Of a stretch of 40,402 nucleotides of DNA, positions 8,445 to 17,721 are shown one piece after another. Source of the DNA: Betaproteobacteria bacterium (lineage in GTDB: Bacteria > Pseudomonadota > Gammaproteobacteria > Burkholderiales > Eutrophovitaceae). Both the position numbers and the translations under genes were made by a program. Each line of letters begins with the position of its first letter. The first letter of the stretch is position 1. The notes beneath the pieces were generated by a model. It saw only the letters and a program-made list of their open reading frames with translations, was not told the origin of the DNA and searched no databases. The stretch lies in contig CP070775.1 in NCBI GenBank assembly GCA_020346185.1, positions 1,586,835 to 1,627,236 of the forward strand, given 5' to 3'.

Positions 8445-10361
8445 ATGGCAGAAACAAGCACAAAAGAAACACTCGGTTTTCAGACTGAGGTCAGTCAATT
8501 ACTGAAACTGATGGTTCACTCCTTGTACAGCAACAAGGAGATTTTCCTGCGTGAGCTCATTTCGAACGGCTCCGACGCCTGCGACAAGTTGCGATTCGAG
8601 GCGTTGACCGACCCAGCACTATTCGAGTCCGATCCCGATCTCAGGATACGCATCACGGTCGATCGTGATGCTCGCACCATTACCATTTCCGACAATGGTA
8701 TCGGCATGTCACGCCAAGAAGTGGTTGACAATATCGGCACCATTGCCAAATCAGGAACCCGCGAATTCCTCGACCGGCTCACTGGCGACAAGGCAGCGGA
8801 CGCGAACCTCATCGGGCAATTTGGCGTCGGCTTTTATTCCTCGTTTATTGTCGCTGACAAGGTGACGCTGATTACCCGGCGTGCCGGCCTCGGCGCTGAG
8901 CACGGCGTCACGTGGGAATCGTCCGGCGAAGGCAGTTACACGATCGAAACGGTTACCAAGGAAGATCGCGGTACTGACGTGATACTGCATCTGCGTGAAG
9001 GCGAAGATGACCTGTTGGAAGGTATGCGTCTGCGTTCCATCGTGCACCGCTATTCTGACCACATCAATCTGCCCATTCTCATGAAGAAGGAAGAATGGGA
9101 CGCGGACCAAAGCAAGATGGCCGTCAAGGATGAAGACGAGCAGATCAATCAAGCCTCCGCGCTTTGGGCGCGACCCAAGAGTGAGATTTCTGACGAACAG
9201 TATCAGGAGTTCTACAAGCATGTTGGCCATGACTTCGAACCTCCTCTGGCCTGGACGCACTCCAGGGTAGAGGGGCGCAGCGAGTACACACAACTGCTCT
9301 ACCTGCCGGGGCGGGCGCCGTTTGACTTGTGGGATCGTGAACACCGACACGGTATCAAGTTGTACGTGCGGCGGGTCTTCATCATGGACGATGCGGAGCA
9401 ATTGCTCCCGGCCTATCTTCGTTTCGTGCGTGGTGTAGTCGACTCCAACGATCTTCCGTTGAATGTGTCGCGAGAGATCCTGCAAGAGTCAAAGGATGTC
9501 GAAACGATTCGCAAGGGCTGTGTCAATCGGGTTTTGGGTCTGGTGGAGGACCTTGCGAAAAACCAGGCAGAAAAGTTTGCGACTTTCTGGAAGGAATTCG
9601 GCCGCGTTGTCAAGGAGGGTGTTGGAGAGGATTCTGCCAACAAGGAGCGAATCGCCAAGTTACTGCGCTTTTCCTCGACGCACGATGACTCGGAAGATCA
9701 AACAGTGTCATTGGAACAGTACGTTGGGCGGATGAAGGACGCCCAGGACAAGATCTACTACGTAACGGCCGATACGCATGCTGCCGCGAAATCAAGCCCG
9801 CACCTTGAGATCTTCCGTGCCAAGGGGCTCGAAGTGCTGCTACTGTCCGATCGCGTCGATGAGTGGGTGGTGTCCAATCTTTCCGAATTCGACGGCAAGC
9901 CAATTGTGTCCGTGGCAAAAGGTGCACTTGATCTGGGCAACCTCGGTGACGAAGAAAAACACGAACAGGAAAAGGAGGCCAGCGAGCACAAGGAACTGAC
10001 CGAGCGTATTCAGAAAGCACTTGGAGAGAAGGTCAAGGAAGTCAGGGTAACTTTGCGACTTACGGATTCCGCCTCCTGCCTGGTTGCCGATGAGCATGCG
10101 ATGAGCATGAACCTGGAACGAATGCTCAAGGCGGCGGGGCAAAACGTTCCATCCACTGCCCCGATCCTCGAGATCAACACGCGTCATCCGATAGTACAGA
10201 GACTCGAAGGCGAGGCAGATGAGGAGCGCTTTGCCGACTGGAGCTCGCTGCTTTTTGATCAGGCGACGCTGGCCGATGGCGGCAATCTCGATGACCCGTC
10301 GTCATTCGTCAAACGCCTAAATGGATTGATGATGACGCTGAGCCGGGGCACTCAAGACTGA
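8445..10361 (+). CDS. htpG: Molecular chaperone HtpG (Hsp90)
   Basis: This is a cytosolic ATP-dependent Hsp90 chaperone of 638 residues, close to the 624 of E. coli HtpG. The N-terminal GHKL ATPase domain contains the catalytic Glu37 and Mg-binding Asn41 in '[16 protein letters not shown]', the 'DNGIGM' loop (83-88) and the lid glycine motif '[11 protein letters not shown]' near residue 124. The middle domain has the '[10 protein letters not shown]' segment with its client- and ATP-sensing arginine. The C-terminal dimerisation domain ends at 'LMMTLSRG'. A GAGGGAG ribosome-binding site precedes the ATG, although at longer than usual spacing. A clear sigma-32 promoter lies upstream. The gene is intact and stands alone on this strand. 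Confidence 0.98.
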   Translation: MAETSTKETLGFQTEVSQLLKLMVHSLYSNKEIFLRELISNGSDACDKLRFEALTDPALFESDPDLRIRITVDRDARTITISDNGIGMSRQEVVDNIGTIAKSGTREFLDRLTGDKAADANLIGQFGVGFYSSFIVADKVTLITRRAGLGAEHGVTWESSGEGSYTIETVTKEDRGTDVILHLREGEDDLLEGMRLRSIVHRYSDHINLPILMKKEEWDADQSKMAVKDEDEQINQASALWARPKSEISDEQYQEFYKHVGHDFEPPLAWTHSRVEGRSEYTQLLYLPGRAPFDLWDREHRHGIKLYVRRVFIMDDAEQLLPAYLRFVRGVVDSNDLPLNVSREILQESKDVETIRKGCVNRVLGLVEDLAKNQAEKFATFWKEFGRVVKEGVGEDSANKERIAKLLRFSSTHDDSEDQTVSLEQYVGRMKDAQDKIYYVTADTHAAAKSSPHLEIFRAKGLEVLLLSDRVDEWVVSNLSEFDGKPIVSVAKGALDLGNLGDEEKHEQEKEASEHKELTERIQKALGEKVKEVRVTLRLTDSASCLVADEHAMSMNLERMLKAAGQNVPSTAPILEINTRHPIVQRLEGEADEERFADWSSLLFDQATLADGGNLDDPSSFVKRLNGLMMTLSRGTQD

Positions 10362-10566
10362 ATCAGCGTGAGAACGTGGAAAACTGAACCGGCACGCTAG
10401 TGCTTGATTCGAACAGCCGGCAAGAATAAGGTCTCGATGAGCTGTGAGCTTCGTGTCATTGGCGCAGCTCAATGGGGCGCGCCTCGGAGCGGTGCCGCTC
10501 ATTAAGTTGCGTTGAAGCGTGAATAAAGGCCGCAGCGCGAAGCTGTTGATTACGGAGAGGAACACT

Positions 10567-11121
10567 GTGTGCTGGGTTCCCAATATCATCACACTTGGCC
10601 GTTTGCTAATGGTTCCAGTGGTGGCCGTGTTGCTGGCGACCGGTCTCTATTCGCAGGCGTTCTGGCTGTTCCTTGCTGTGGGCTTGTCCGACGGGCTGGA
10701 TGGTTTTATTGCCCGCCGTTTCAATGCGACTTCGGTCGCAGGCGCATTGCTCGATCCGGTGGCGGACAAGATGGTGATCATGACCTGTGCCTTCGTGCTC
10801 GCCTGGAATGGTTTGTTACCGCTTTGGCTAGCCATCCCGCTAATTGCCCGCGACGCGCTTATGCTCGGTGTCGGCTTCACCGATCCGAGCCTGAAGGAGG
10901 GTTGGTTGCCACCGAATCGCGCCGGTAAAGCGCATGCTGCCCTCGCTTTTTCCACGTTGACTTTGGCAATAGCGCAGGCGGCTGGATTGTTCGATCTTGG
11001 TCGGTTCCTGAAATTGCTCTATGTACTCTTGTTTTTCACCGTATGGCTTTCGGCTGCACTGTACTTTGTTGCATGGCGCCGCGGACATCGCGACGTGGGA
11101 TCCGACACTTCCGCTGCTTAG
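10567..11121 (+). CDS. CDP-alcohol phosphatidyltransferase family protein
   Basis: This is a membrane enzyme that transfers a phosphatidyl group from CDP-diacylglycerol to an alcohol acceptor. The full family signature DGx2ARx8Gx3Dx3D is present as DGFIAR ... GALLDPVADK, with all four aspartates that bind metal and CDP. The start is placed at GTG 10567, six bases after a strong GGAGAGG site, giving 184 residues. An upstream in-frame GTG (10519) has no such site. The N-terminus 'WVPNIITLGRLLMVPVVAVLL' is typical of PgsA-type enzymes, and about five membrane helices are visible. PgsA or cardiolipin-synthase-like function is likely, but the acceptor cannot be assigned; the protein is not necessarily the housekeeping PgsA. 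Confidence 0.85.
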   Translation: MCWVPNIITLGRLLMVPVVAVLLATGLYSQAFWLFLAVGLSDGLDGFIARRFNATSVAGALLDPVADKMVIMTCAFVLAWNGLLPLWLAIPLIARDALMLGVGFTDPSLKEGWLPPNRAGKAHAALAFSTLTLAIAQAAGLFDLGRFLKLLYVLLFFTVWLSAALYFVAWRRGHRDVGSDTSAA

Positions 11122-11134
11122 GACTTAATTGGCC

Positions 11135-11731
11135 TCAGTCCGACGGCAGGCTGCCGAGCAAGCGGAAGCCCGCGTCGCCGAGCGGCTCAATAAGGAGCAC
11201 TTCAGCTGGATTGGTGACGACCCCGAGTGCGGCTTCGATGTTGCTCTGGTGAGATACCAGCGCCAGGTTATCTTGCGACGCCCAGCGGATGATAGCTTCT
11301 CGCAATGCGATGCTCTTGTCCCTTTGCATTTCCGTGTTGTCCCCTCGCGTATCGTCGATCACGCTCCACGGTTCTGCTTTCCCGAACACGATAGCTGCGG
11401 TTTCAATGCAGCGGCAGTCGTGGCTGGTCAATATGCGACTTACTGACACCGTGCGGCTGGCCAATTCTTCTGCGAGCTGCTGCGCTTCGGATCGCCCATG
11501 CTCGGACAGGTGATCCTGTCTCGCACATTGTTCGGTTGCGAGTTCTGGCGGCATTACCTGAGCCGACGGCGCGCTCGCATGCGGCATCAGCAAAACATAG
11601 CCTCCGTGTGCCAAACGGTCCCATAAGTCGGGTTCCGTGCCAACCTGAGAAACCGATCCGCACGCCGTCAGTGCAAACCATGCCAGTGTGCAGAGTGTTC
11701 GCCAGATTGTCGCCCTCTGTGTTCCCCGCAC
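11135..11731 (-). CDS. Histidine-phosphatase-superfamily lipoprotein, catalytic RHG motif altered
   Basis: This is a phosphoglycerate-mutase-like fold with a lipoprotein signal peptide (ATIWRTLCTLAWFALTAC, lipobox LTAC). The frame is open up to 11869, but a terminator hairpin lies inside that extension. The GTG at 11731, just before the signal peptide, is therefore preferred (198 residues), though its ribosome-binding site is weak. Family features are 'YVLLMPHASAP', 'LSEHGRSEAQQLAEEL', 'ILTSHDCRCIETAAIVFG' and 'NLALVSHQSNIEAALG'. The motif that is normally R-H-G or R-H-A reads P-H-A, so the first phosphate-binding arginine is missing (codon CCG, one base from CGG). It may be a non-catalytic or damaged member. 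Confidence 0.72.
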   Translation of the reverse strand: MRGTQRATIWRTLCTLAWFALTACGSVSQVGTEPDLWDRLAHGGYVLLMPHASAPSAQVMPPELATEQCARQDHLSEHGRSEAQQLAEELASRTVSVSRILTSHDCRCIETAAIVFGKAEPWSVIDDTRGDNTEMQRDKSIALREAIIRWASQDNLALVSHQSNIEAALGVVTNPAEVLLIEPLGDAGFRLLGSLPSD

Positions 11732-11790
11732 ATCAAAACCGCTTCGAGACACATGCGGTCGTTTGCGATTGCTGCAACAAGAACCGCAGC

Positions 11791-11821
11791 CAATAAAATG
11801 GCCTCGATTCGACGAGGCCAT
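11791..11821 (-). terminator. Rho-independent terminator of the enoyl-CoA hydratase gene
   Basis: A perfect 9-bp stem ATGGCCTCG / CGAGGCCAT (11798-11806 with 11813-11821) has a 6-base loop. On the minus strand it runs into TTTATTG. It sits 33 bp past the stop of the enoyl-CoA hydratase gene and before the phosphatase lipoprotein gene. Confidence 0.85.
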
Positions 11822-11853
11822 CTGCTGCAAATTCGAAGCCGGTCGGCGGGCCG

Positions 11854-12651
11854 TCAGCGATGCTTCCATTCCGGCTTGCGCTTCTGAATGAAGGCGTCAA
11901 TGCCCTCTCCCGCGTCCGCTGCCATCATGTTGCACGCCATTACCTCGGCGGCGTAATGGTAGGCATCGGCCATCCCCATTTCGATCTGTTTGTAAAACAT
12001 GCGCTTGCCAGTCGCTACCGCAGCTGCCGATTTGCGAATGATTGATGCGGCCAGTGCTTTGACCTCGTCGTCGAGCTTGCCGAGTGGGACGACGCGATTA
12101 ACCAGACCATATTCCTTTGCTGTCGTCGCATCGATGAACTCGCCGGTGAACAGCATCTCTGCTGCCCGCTTTCTCGATACGTTACGCGAAAGTGCCACTG
12201 ATGGTGTAGAGCAGAACAGGCCATAGTTGATGCCAGAGGTGGCAAACTTGGCACCCTCCGCGGCGACCGCCAGATCACACATGGCAACCAGTTGGCAGCC
12301 GGCTGCCGTTGCCAGTCCATGCACACGCGCAATGACCGGCTGTGGAATGCGTGTTGCGGTCATCATGAAGCGGCTGCACATAGCGAAAAGGCTGCTGTAG
12401 TAATCCTTGCGTGGATTGGCGCGCATCTGCTTCAGATCATGCCCGGCACAAAATGCTGGCCCGTTGGCAGCGATCACGACCACGCGTACCGAGGCGTCCT
12501 CCTCGATTGCTTCCAGCGTCGCCTGCAACGCAGCGAGCAGCTCTTCTGAAAGGGCGTTGTAGTGGTTCGGACGGTTGAGCGTGAGCGTGGCAATACCGTT
12601 TGCGTCTGTCCGCAGCAAGGGCTGCATGGTGGCGACGACTGTGGCAGTCAC
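11854..12651 (-). CDS. Enoyl-CoA hydratase/isomerase family protein
   Basis: This is a crotonase-fold protein of 265 residues, acting on acyl-CoA thioesters. The N-terminal 'GIATLTLNRPNHYNALSEEL' strand-turn and the oxyanion-hole segment 'NGPAFCAGHDLKQM' are clear. The segment 'ATSGINYGLFCSTPSVALSR' replaces the region that carries the catalytic glutamates in classical enoyl-CoA hydratase. It resembles the ECHDC3-like subgroup, so hydratase activity is uncertain. The start is set at GTG 12651 because GGAGG lies just upstream; a TTG at 12669 and an ATG at 12612 are alternatives. A terminator follows at 11791-11821. Confidence 0.85.
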   Translation of the reverse strand: MTATVVATMQPLLRTDANGIATLTLNRPNHYNALSEELLAALQATLEAIEEDASVRVVVIAANGPAFCAGHDLKQMRANPRKDYYSSLFAMCSRFMMTATRIPQPVIARVHGLATAAGCQLVAMCDLAVAAEGAKFATSGINYGLFCSTPSVALSRNVSRKRAAEMLFTGEFIDATTAKEYGLVNRVVPLGKLDDEVKALAASIIRKSAAAVATGKRMFYKQIEMGMADAYHYAAEVMACNMMAADAGEGIDAFIQKRKPEWKHR

Positions 12652-12853
12652 TGGCTGACCCTCCAACAATAAGTGAAAACGCTAGAGTATATCGGTGTTC
12701 TGGCTCCGCGGCCATGTCGGCCGGACGTGGTTCGCTCTGTCCCCACGACCGGGCCGGACGGAAACCTGGCACAGGCGTGAATGCCACTGACGGGCTTGAT
12801 GTACACGCGGTACACTACAAAGGAGATAATACGATCTTTCTACCTGTTCGCCA

Positions 12854-13984
12854 GTGTCCCACCCCCAACAATCACAATCATTCGGATATGGATGTGCAGC
12901 TTCGCCGAATTGGCGCGACGCTGCTCGCGAGTGCCTGGCTCAGTTGGGATCTGTGGCCGAGGGCACCAATGTCGGCTTTGTCTACATCACTGACAGCATC
13001 GCATCTGAGGCACGCGATATCCTCAATTATTTACGCGTCAACACTGGTGTCTATCACTGGATCGGAACTGTTGGTATGGGCGTGTGTGCTACCGGACACG
13101 AATATTACGACAGGCCCGCAATGGCCATCATGTTGTGCAGCTTCGAGCCGGGCAGTTTTGAGGTTTTCTCGGGTCTGCGCTCCCTGCAAGACCTCGAGCG
13201 ACTGCCGATGCACTTCGAGGGGGTGCCTGCCAACTTCGCCGTGGTTCATGCTGATCCGCGAACGGCAGATCTGGATCGACTGGTAGATGATTTTGCCGGG
13301 GCCCTTGAGAGTGGATTTCTCACTGGTGGATTGAGTAGCTCGCGAAACGAGTACATACAGATTGCGGATGTCGTCACCAAGGGCGGCATTTCCGGTGTGA
13401 TGTTCTCAGACCAGGTCGTCGTATCGACGCGCTTGACCCAAGGTTGTTCTCCGATCGGGCCCCGCCATGCAATCACCGGCGTGCAGCAGAATGTGCTGGT
13501 TACGCTCGATGGTCGTGCCGCGCTCGATGTGTTTCGCGAAGACATCGGTGAATCGATGTGGCGAGATATTGAGCAACTCGGAGGGACGCTGTTTGCAGGG
13601 TTGAGCGCGCGCTCGTCAGACGAGGATGACTATCAGGTGCGTAATCTGGTTGGTATTGATCTGACCAACAAGCTTGTGGCGATTGGCGACACCGCCCGGG
13701 AAGGAAGCAAGATCATGTTCTGCCGGCGTGACGACGCGTCGGCTACCGAAGACATGCAGCGGATGCTGCAAAGCATCAAGAGTGGACTCTACCGTCGGCC
13801 GCGGGGCGCTGTGTACTACTCATGTATCGGGCGAGGCGCCAATCTGTTTGGCAACAGCTCCGAAGAACTGACGATGATTCAGGAAGGTCTGGGCGACGTA
13901 CCATTGGTGGGCTTCTTCGGAAGTGGCGAAATTTCCCATAACCGTGTTTATGCGTATACGGGGGTTCTGACGCTGTTCATATGA
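12854..13984 (+). CDS. FIST N- and C-domain sensory protein
   Basis: This 376-residue protein has FIST_N followed by FIST_C domains. FIST is a signal-input module found alone or in front of histidine kinases and chemoreceptors, and has been proposed to bind small ligands such as amino acids. Visible features are 'AEGTNVGFVYITDSIAS', 'WIGTVGMGVCATGHEYYD', 'GFLTGGLSSSRNEY' and, in FIST_C, 'ALDVFREDIGESMWRDI' and 'YYSCIGRGANLFGNSSEEL', closing with 'VGFFGSGEISHNRVYAYTG'. No membrane helix or output domain is present, so it is a stand-alone sensor. The GTG at 12854 is the first usable start. A good AAGGAGATAA site lies about 25 bp upstream, which is too far, so the N-terminus may be wrong or slightly rearranged. 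The stop overlaps the DUF599 gene. Confidence 0.85.
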   Translation: MSHPQQSQSFGYGCAASPNWRDAARECLAQLGSVAEGTNVGFVYITDSIASEARDILNYLRVNTGVYHWIGTVGMGVCATGHEYYDRPAMAIMLCSFEPGSFEVFSGLRSLQDLERLPMHFEGVPANFAVVHADPRTADLDRLVDDFAGALESGFLTGGLSSSRNEYIQIADVVTKGGISGVMFSDQVVVSTRLTQGCSPIGPRHAITGVQQNVLVTLDGRAALDVFREDIGESMWRDIEQLGGTLFAGLSARSSDEDDYQVRNLVGIDLTNKLVAIGDTAREGSKIMFCRRDDASATEDMQRMLQSIKSGLYRRPRGAVYYSCIGRGANLFGNSSEELTMIQEGLGDVPLVGFFGSGEISHNRVYAYTGVLTLFI

Positions 13985-14676
13985 GTGACTTACCTTTTAC
14001 CGTCCTCGACAGCATTGCACTCGCCTGGTTTCTGGTTGGCTGGTTTGGCTATCAGTGGTTTGCTGCCTGGGCCGCCCGCAGTGGTAAACCAAGCCTGATG
14101 GGGGCGATGAGCCAGTACCGCAGGGACTGGTGGCGCGGCATGATTAGCAGGGAACTTCGCATTGTCGATGCCACCATTCTCACCAATCTTTCCAACAGCG
14201 CAACCTTCTTTGCGTCGACAACACTACTGATACTCGGTGCCTTGTTCGCCTTGCTCGGCACCTCGGATCGTGCCATGGCGATTCTTGCTGACTTGCCTTT
14301 TTTTGCAGAAACACAGGTAGTAATGTGGGAATACAAGATCTTTCTGCTGCTGGCTATTTTCGTCTATGCGTTTTTTAAATTTACCTGGTCGCTGCGCCAG
14401 CACAACTTCTGTTCGGTGCTGATCGGCGCGGCGCCTGATCCCGGAACGGATCTCGAAAGCCTTGAAGATTATGTGGTGCGCTCGGCGAAACTCGCGAGTG
14501 CGGCGTCGAACACATTCAACTATGGATTGCGCGCCTACTATTTTGCACTGGCGGCATTGACCTGGTTTCTGAATCCCTGGGGATTCATGTTCGTGACCAC
14601 TCTCGTTATTGCCGTTCTCTATCATCGAGAGTTTCATTCCGAGACATTGAAAGTGATGCGTCGCAAACACATGTGA
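13981..14676 (+). CDS. DUF599 family membrane protein
   Basis: This 231-residue DUF599 protein has about four membrane helices: residues 8-25, about 78-95, about 115-135, and a C-terminal hydrophobic hairpin 'FALAALTWFLNPWGFMFVTT'. A family landmark is 'RRDWWRGMISRELRIVDATI', followed by 'NLSNSATFFASTTLLILG'. The function of DUF599 is not established. The gene overlaps the FIST gene by 4 bp (ATGA), so the two are almost certainly cotranslated. This suggests, as inference, that the FIST protein is a cytosolic sensor partner of this membrane protein. No lesion is seen. Confidence 0.85.
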   Translation: MSDLPFTVLDSIALAWFLVGWFGYQWFAAWAARSGKPSLMGAMSQYRRDWWRGMISRELRIVDATILTNLSNSATFFASTTLLILGALFALLGTSDRAMAILADLPFFAETQVVMWEYKIFLLLAIFVYAFFKFTWSLRQHNFCSVLIGAAPDPGTDLESLEDYVVRSAKLASAASNTFNYGLRAYYFALAALTWFLNPWGFMFVTTLVIAVLYHREFHSETLKVMRRKHM

Positions 14677-14813
14677 CCTGGGCGCGGAGCAGCGCGCACG
14701 ACCAGGCAGCAATTTGTTTGCGTGTTTTGGAGCCGTGACTCGAGACCTGATAATGTTCGCTTTGTCGGCAAACGTCTGCCGCAAATTGCCGGATGATTCG
14801 GCAACACAAGCTT

Positions 14814-15689
14814 ATGACCACCTCGACTTCTGCCAACGACACGACCCCGAGCCCCGGGTTATCGGCCACAGACATCGACCTGTACCGAAGCGATGGATTA
14901 ATTGTTTCGCCGACGCGTTTGTCTACCGGCAGACTCGAGGCGATGCGTGCGTCGGTGGAGAAACTGCTGCGCGATAACACGACACTGGCGCCGGAAAGCC
15001 TGGTGTGTCCGCATATTCCTTACGGGCCAGGACACGATGCCGCAGCGGCGGCAGAGTGGTTCGATTTCGCAACGGACCCAGCCATTCTTGATCAGGTCGA
15101 ACAACTCATCGGTCCTGACATCATCTTGTGGGGATCGCAAGTATTCTGCAAACCGGCTGGCACTGGCAAGGAAATTCCCTGGCATCAGGACGGACAGTAT
15201 TGGCCGATCCGGCCGCTGGCGACGTGCTCGGTGTGGATTGCCATCGACGATGCATCGTCGGAAAACGGGTGTATGCGTTACATCCCGGGCTCGCATGCAG
15301 GTGGCGTTGTGACGCGCCACCGCACCAGCGATCGTAAAGATCTGGTGCTCAATCAAGAAGTCGATCCGGCCCTGTTTGATGCTGCACAAGCGAAAGACGA
15401 TGTGCTCGATGCGGGACAGTTTTCACTGCATGATGTTTATCTGATACATGGTTCCAATGCCAACCGATCCGGGAAACGCCGTGCTGCCTTTGTCATTCGT
15501 TATATGCCGGCTACTTCGACGTTCGTCCGGCATGCTGGTGACGAACATCGACAAGGCGAAGTGAGTTTCAGTTTGAGCACGCGCCCGATCTGGTTGCTGC
15601 GCGGCCGTGATCGCGGCGGGAATGATTTCGCTGTCGGCCAAGGTGAGGACTACCAGCTTGTTACACGCGTATCTGACGAGACGGAATAA
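14814..15689 (+). CDS. Phytanoyl-CoA dioxygenase family (Fe(II)/2-oxoglutarate) protein
   Basis: This is a non-haem iron, 2-oxoglutarate-dependent oxygenase of the PhyH family, about 291 residues from the ATG at 14814. The frame also permits an upstream start at 14793, but neither has a convincing ribosome-binding site. The metal-binding HxD is in 'EIPWHQDGQYWPIRP', and the distal histidine is in 'HDVYLIHGSNANRSGKRR', whose arginine would bind 2-oxoglutarate. 'CVRYIPGSH'-like 'CMRYIPGSHAGG' is a family hallmark. PhyH-family enzymes hydroxylate diverse substrates, so the substrate is unknown. The gene stands alone, followed by a long decayed zone. Confidence 0.87.
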   Translation: MTTSTSANDTTPSPGLSATDIDLYRSDGLIVSPTRLSTGRLEAMRASVEKLLRDNTTLAPESLVCPHIPYGPGHDAAAAAEWFDFATDPAILDQVEQLIGPDIILWGSQVFCKPAGTGKEIPWHQDGQYWPIRPLATCSVWIAIDDASSENGCMRYIPGSHAGGVVTRHRTSDRKDLVLNQEVDPALFDAAQAKDDVLDAGQFSLHDVYLIHGSNANRSGKRRAAFVIRYMPATSTFVRHAGDEHRQGEVSFSLSTRPIWLLRGRDRGGNDFAVGQGEDYQLVTRVSDETE

Positions 15690-15785
15690 CCGCGGCGCCT
15701 CGTTGCGTGATCAAAGCTTGGTCGTTTTCTTGTCTCGCGGCAAGCCCGCCGTGACAAGACTGCGAATGCAAGCGGGCAGGTTAAT

Positions 15786-16081
15786 ATGATCGCGCCAGAG
15801 CGCGCCTTGATGGTGGCTTTCTGCAACCAATGGATGAACGTCATGCTGCATGCGGGTGTGCGCGCTTTGTCGGGGAGCGCGCTATGGCTGGAGCGCTTTA
15901 TCGCGCAACCGTCGCCACGTGAGCCGCTAAATGCGATTCGTGCATTGGACAGAATCGTGAATCGCTGGATATGTTCGCGGATTCGCTGGAACCGTCGTCT
16001 CGTAAAAACCTGATCGATGCCGCCGTTGTGCGTTGGTCAGGGGAGCTTACCGCTAAAGATCTGTTGCAAGCGGTCACGTAA
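15786..16081 (+). pseudogene. Small unknown gene broken by a 1-base frameshift
   Basis: From an ATG at 15786 with an AGG ribosome-binding site, the frame encodes 'NQWMNVMLHAGVRALSGSAL' and 'LNAIRALDRI'. Near 15957-15960 the sense passes to the next frame (E-S-L-D-M-F-A-D-S-L-E-P-S-S-R-K-N), which stops at TAA 16079-16081. Adding one base would give a coherent helical protein of about 98 residues. I do not recognise the family. Protein-like composition on both sides of the shift is the only evidence for a former gene. Confidence 0.5.
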
Positions 16082-16341
16082 ACCAAGCATGAAAAGGCGT
16101 TGGCGCACGACCGTGGCTTGCTGCATTGTGGGGTCACTTTTGTAATCACTAAACGGGTCACGAGGCTTTTGTGAGGTCGATCTCGGGATCAGGAAGATCA
16201 CGAAGCCCCGGTCGGTACCTCATACGTGGCCTTGCGCCTCGGCCGCTTTGTGTATCGTTACGCTCCCATTCCTATCCCCACTCGTGCGGTTTCCTAATGT
16301 CCACCGCTTGCGCCGGCGAAGTGAGCATCGCCGATGCCGCC

Positions 16342-16572
16342 ATGAAAACAAACAACGTGATTTCATTGCTGCCCCTGCTTGGTTGGAATGTCTTCCGGTC
16401 GTGGTTCAATAAGGATCACCAGCGGTGATTTGTCCAAGATTTCGTATTAAGCCCCAAGACGCTCTGGTGGAATAATCTCCGGACAAAGGGTCTCGTGTCC
16501 CTGATGTTATATCTTGCATTGGGCTCCTTGACCGGCTTTCTTGGCGGGGAAATATTTGACTTCATGCAATGA
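16342..16572 (+). pseudogene. Possible small membrane protein interrupted by an in-frame TGA
   Basis: From ATG 16342 a 28-codon peptide (hydrophobic NNVISLLPLLGWNVFRSWF) ends at TGA 16426-16428. The same frame continues open for 47 more codons, with a second hydrophobic helix (LVSLMLYLALGSLTGFLGG), to TGA 16570-16572. The first stop could be a mutated Trp codon. No homologue is recognised and the reading is weak. Confidence 0.3.
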
Positions 16573-17109
16573 ACCGTCGCCCGTCAAAGACAACAGCACA
16601 GACAAAATTCTATGACACACCGCCCTTTGCATCAGTGACGCTCAATCAGTCCCACCTTGATTATCGGGAACTTTCATTCACGTTTCGCTGCCTGTCTTAC
16701 TATCTCAAGTGCTGGCTGACCACCTCCGCTCTCGTCAACATTCAAGAGTGATGAGTCCGCAGGATGCAGATTCGACGCTTCTATCTGCTTTAAGTGTCGA
16801 ATCTCGGAAGCGGCGTAGGTCTGTGTTTACGCGACTTGCTCTACATCGTCACTCGCGCGGAAGCGGCTCGATGCGCTGGAGGTGCTCTCGCGACAGTAAT
16901 GGTCGCTGGTAGGATGGTAGCTTACCATCCTGTTTTCGTTGCGCACTCTGTGCTTCAAGGGCTGAGCCCTATCAAACGAGACGGGCCATCGCAACGGACC
17001 ACGATCACTGCGACAATAATACGGCAAAGGGGGTTGCATCGCGGCGTTGACTAATTTTGCCAGTACGTCCCACGGCTGCGTCCAAGCGGCGGTACACTGG
17101 ATCTCCGAG
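16573..17109. other. Gene-poor stretch
   Basis: No convincing gene was found. A short arginine-rich ORF from ATG 16751 to 16912 ends at a terminator-like hairpin, but it has no recognisable domain and no good ribosome-binding site. The stretch lies in a zone with broken genes and is probably decayed coding sequence. Confidence 0.5.
16911..16936 (+). terminator. Rho-independent terminator-like hairpin
   Basis: A perfect 9-bp stem AGGATGGTA / TACCATCCT (16911-16919 with 16923-16931) has a 3-base loop and is followed by GTTTT. The T run is short. No confident gene lies directly upstream, so it may be a relic of a decayed transcription unit or serve an unrecognised small RNA. Confidence 0.55.
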
Positions 17110-17349
17110 TCAGTGAAAGTGAAACGGTAGGCGCGGTTCAGCAGGACTGTCCACAGAATTGAACGATGTTGCAGCATCCTCACCGTGACGCTTGTCAACA
17201 AGAAGGCCGTCGGCCTTTTTCTGCCGTACCTCTGGCTGCGCCGTTTCGTCTCTGCTGCTGATGGTTAGCAATGCCGTTAGCAACATCCCGAGGCTGGCTC
17301 CGATCAGCAATCCTGTCGCCAGCGCCGTCCATACGTTCCAGAGGCCCAT
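17110..17349 (-). CDS. Unknown small membrane-anchored protein
   Basis: This 79-residue protein has one clear N-terminal membrane helix (residues about 7-30, 'LATGLLIGASLGMLLTALLT'). A hydrophilic, charged tail with no known motif follows. The ATG at 17349 has an AGAGGGA ribosome-binding site about 6 bases upstream, which is the main support for it being real. Its orientation matches the phosphodiesterase gene further upstream, but a terminator separates them. Function unknown. Confidence 0.5.
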   Translation of the reverse strand: MGLWNVWTALATGLLIGASLGMLLTALLTISSRDETAQPEVRQKKADGLLVDKRHGEDAATSFNSVDSPAEPRLPFHFH

Positions 17350-17721
17350 TCGTCGTCCCTCTTTAGTTTCTGATAATTGATCAAGTCCGGCATTTTTCTA
17401 TTCACCTGCTGCACTTACGATGCCAAAGGCAAAACATCGATTCTTGGCGAAAGCAAAGAAACACACTATCCAACGTTGATCTGGCCAAAGACCACAATAT
17501 ATAGTAGTTTTATGTTTTGTACATCGTCGTTTGTGTCCGTTTTGGCGGTAACGTTGGATAGGGTCGGGTTCAAAAGCAGCCTTGGCCGTGTGCTGACATC
17601 GCGCTCTGCGTCGCCGCCTTCCGGCGGCCTGGTAGTAACTTTTTGAAATCTCGGCTAGCGGCAGAAAGAAAAGCTGATCGAACTTCGCCGGGTTACGTAC
17701 GATCAGAAGGAATTCGAGGGC
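17350..17721. other. Intergenic stretch without a supported gene
   Basis: The base composition is more AT-rich than the surroundings. Open frames exist on both strands but show neither ribosome-binding sites nor protein-like composition. A GCCGCC-TTCC-GGCGGC hairpin occurs near 17610-17627 without an adjacent T run. It probably holds the promoter of the 79-residue membrane protein gene. Confidence 0.5.

Noticed and set aside
10362..10566. Possible gene or RNA between htpG and the phosphatidyltransferase gene
   Set aside because: No hairpin with T run and no ORF with a ribosome-binding site other than the downstream gene's own.
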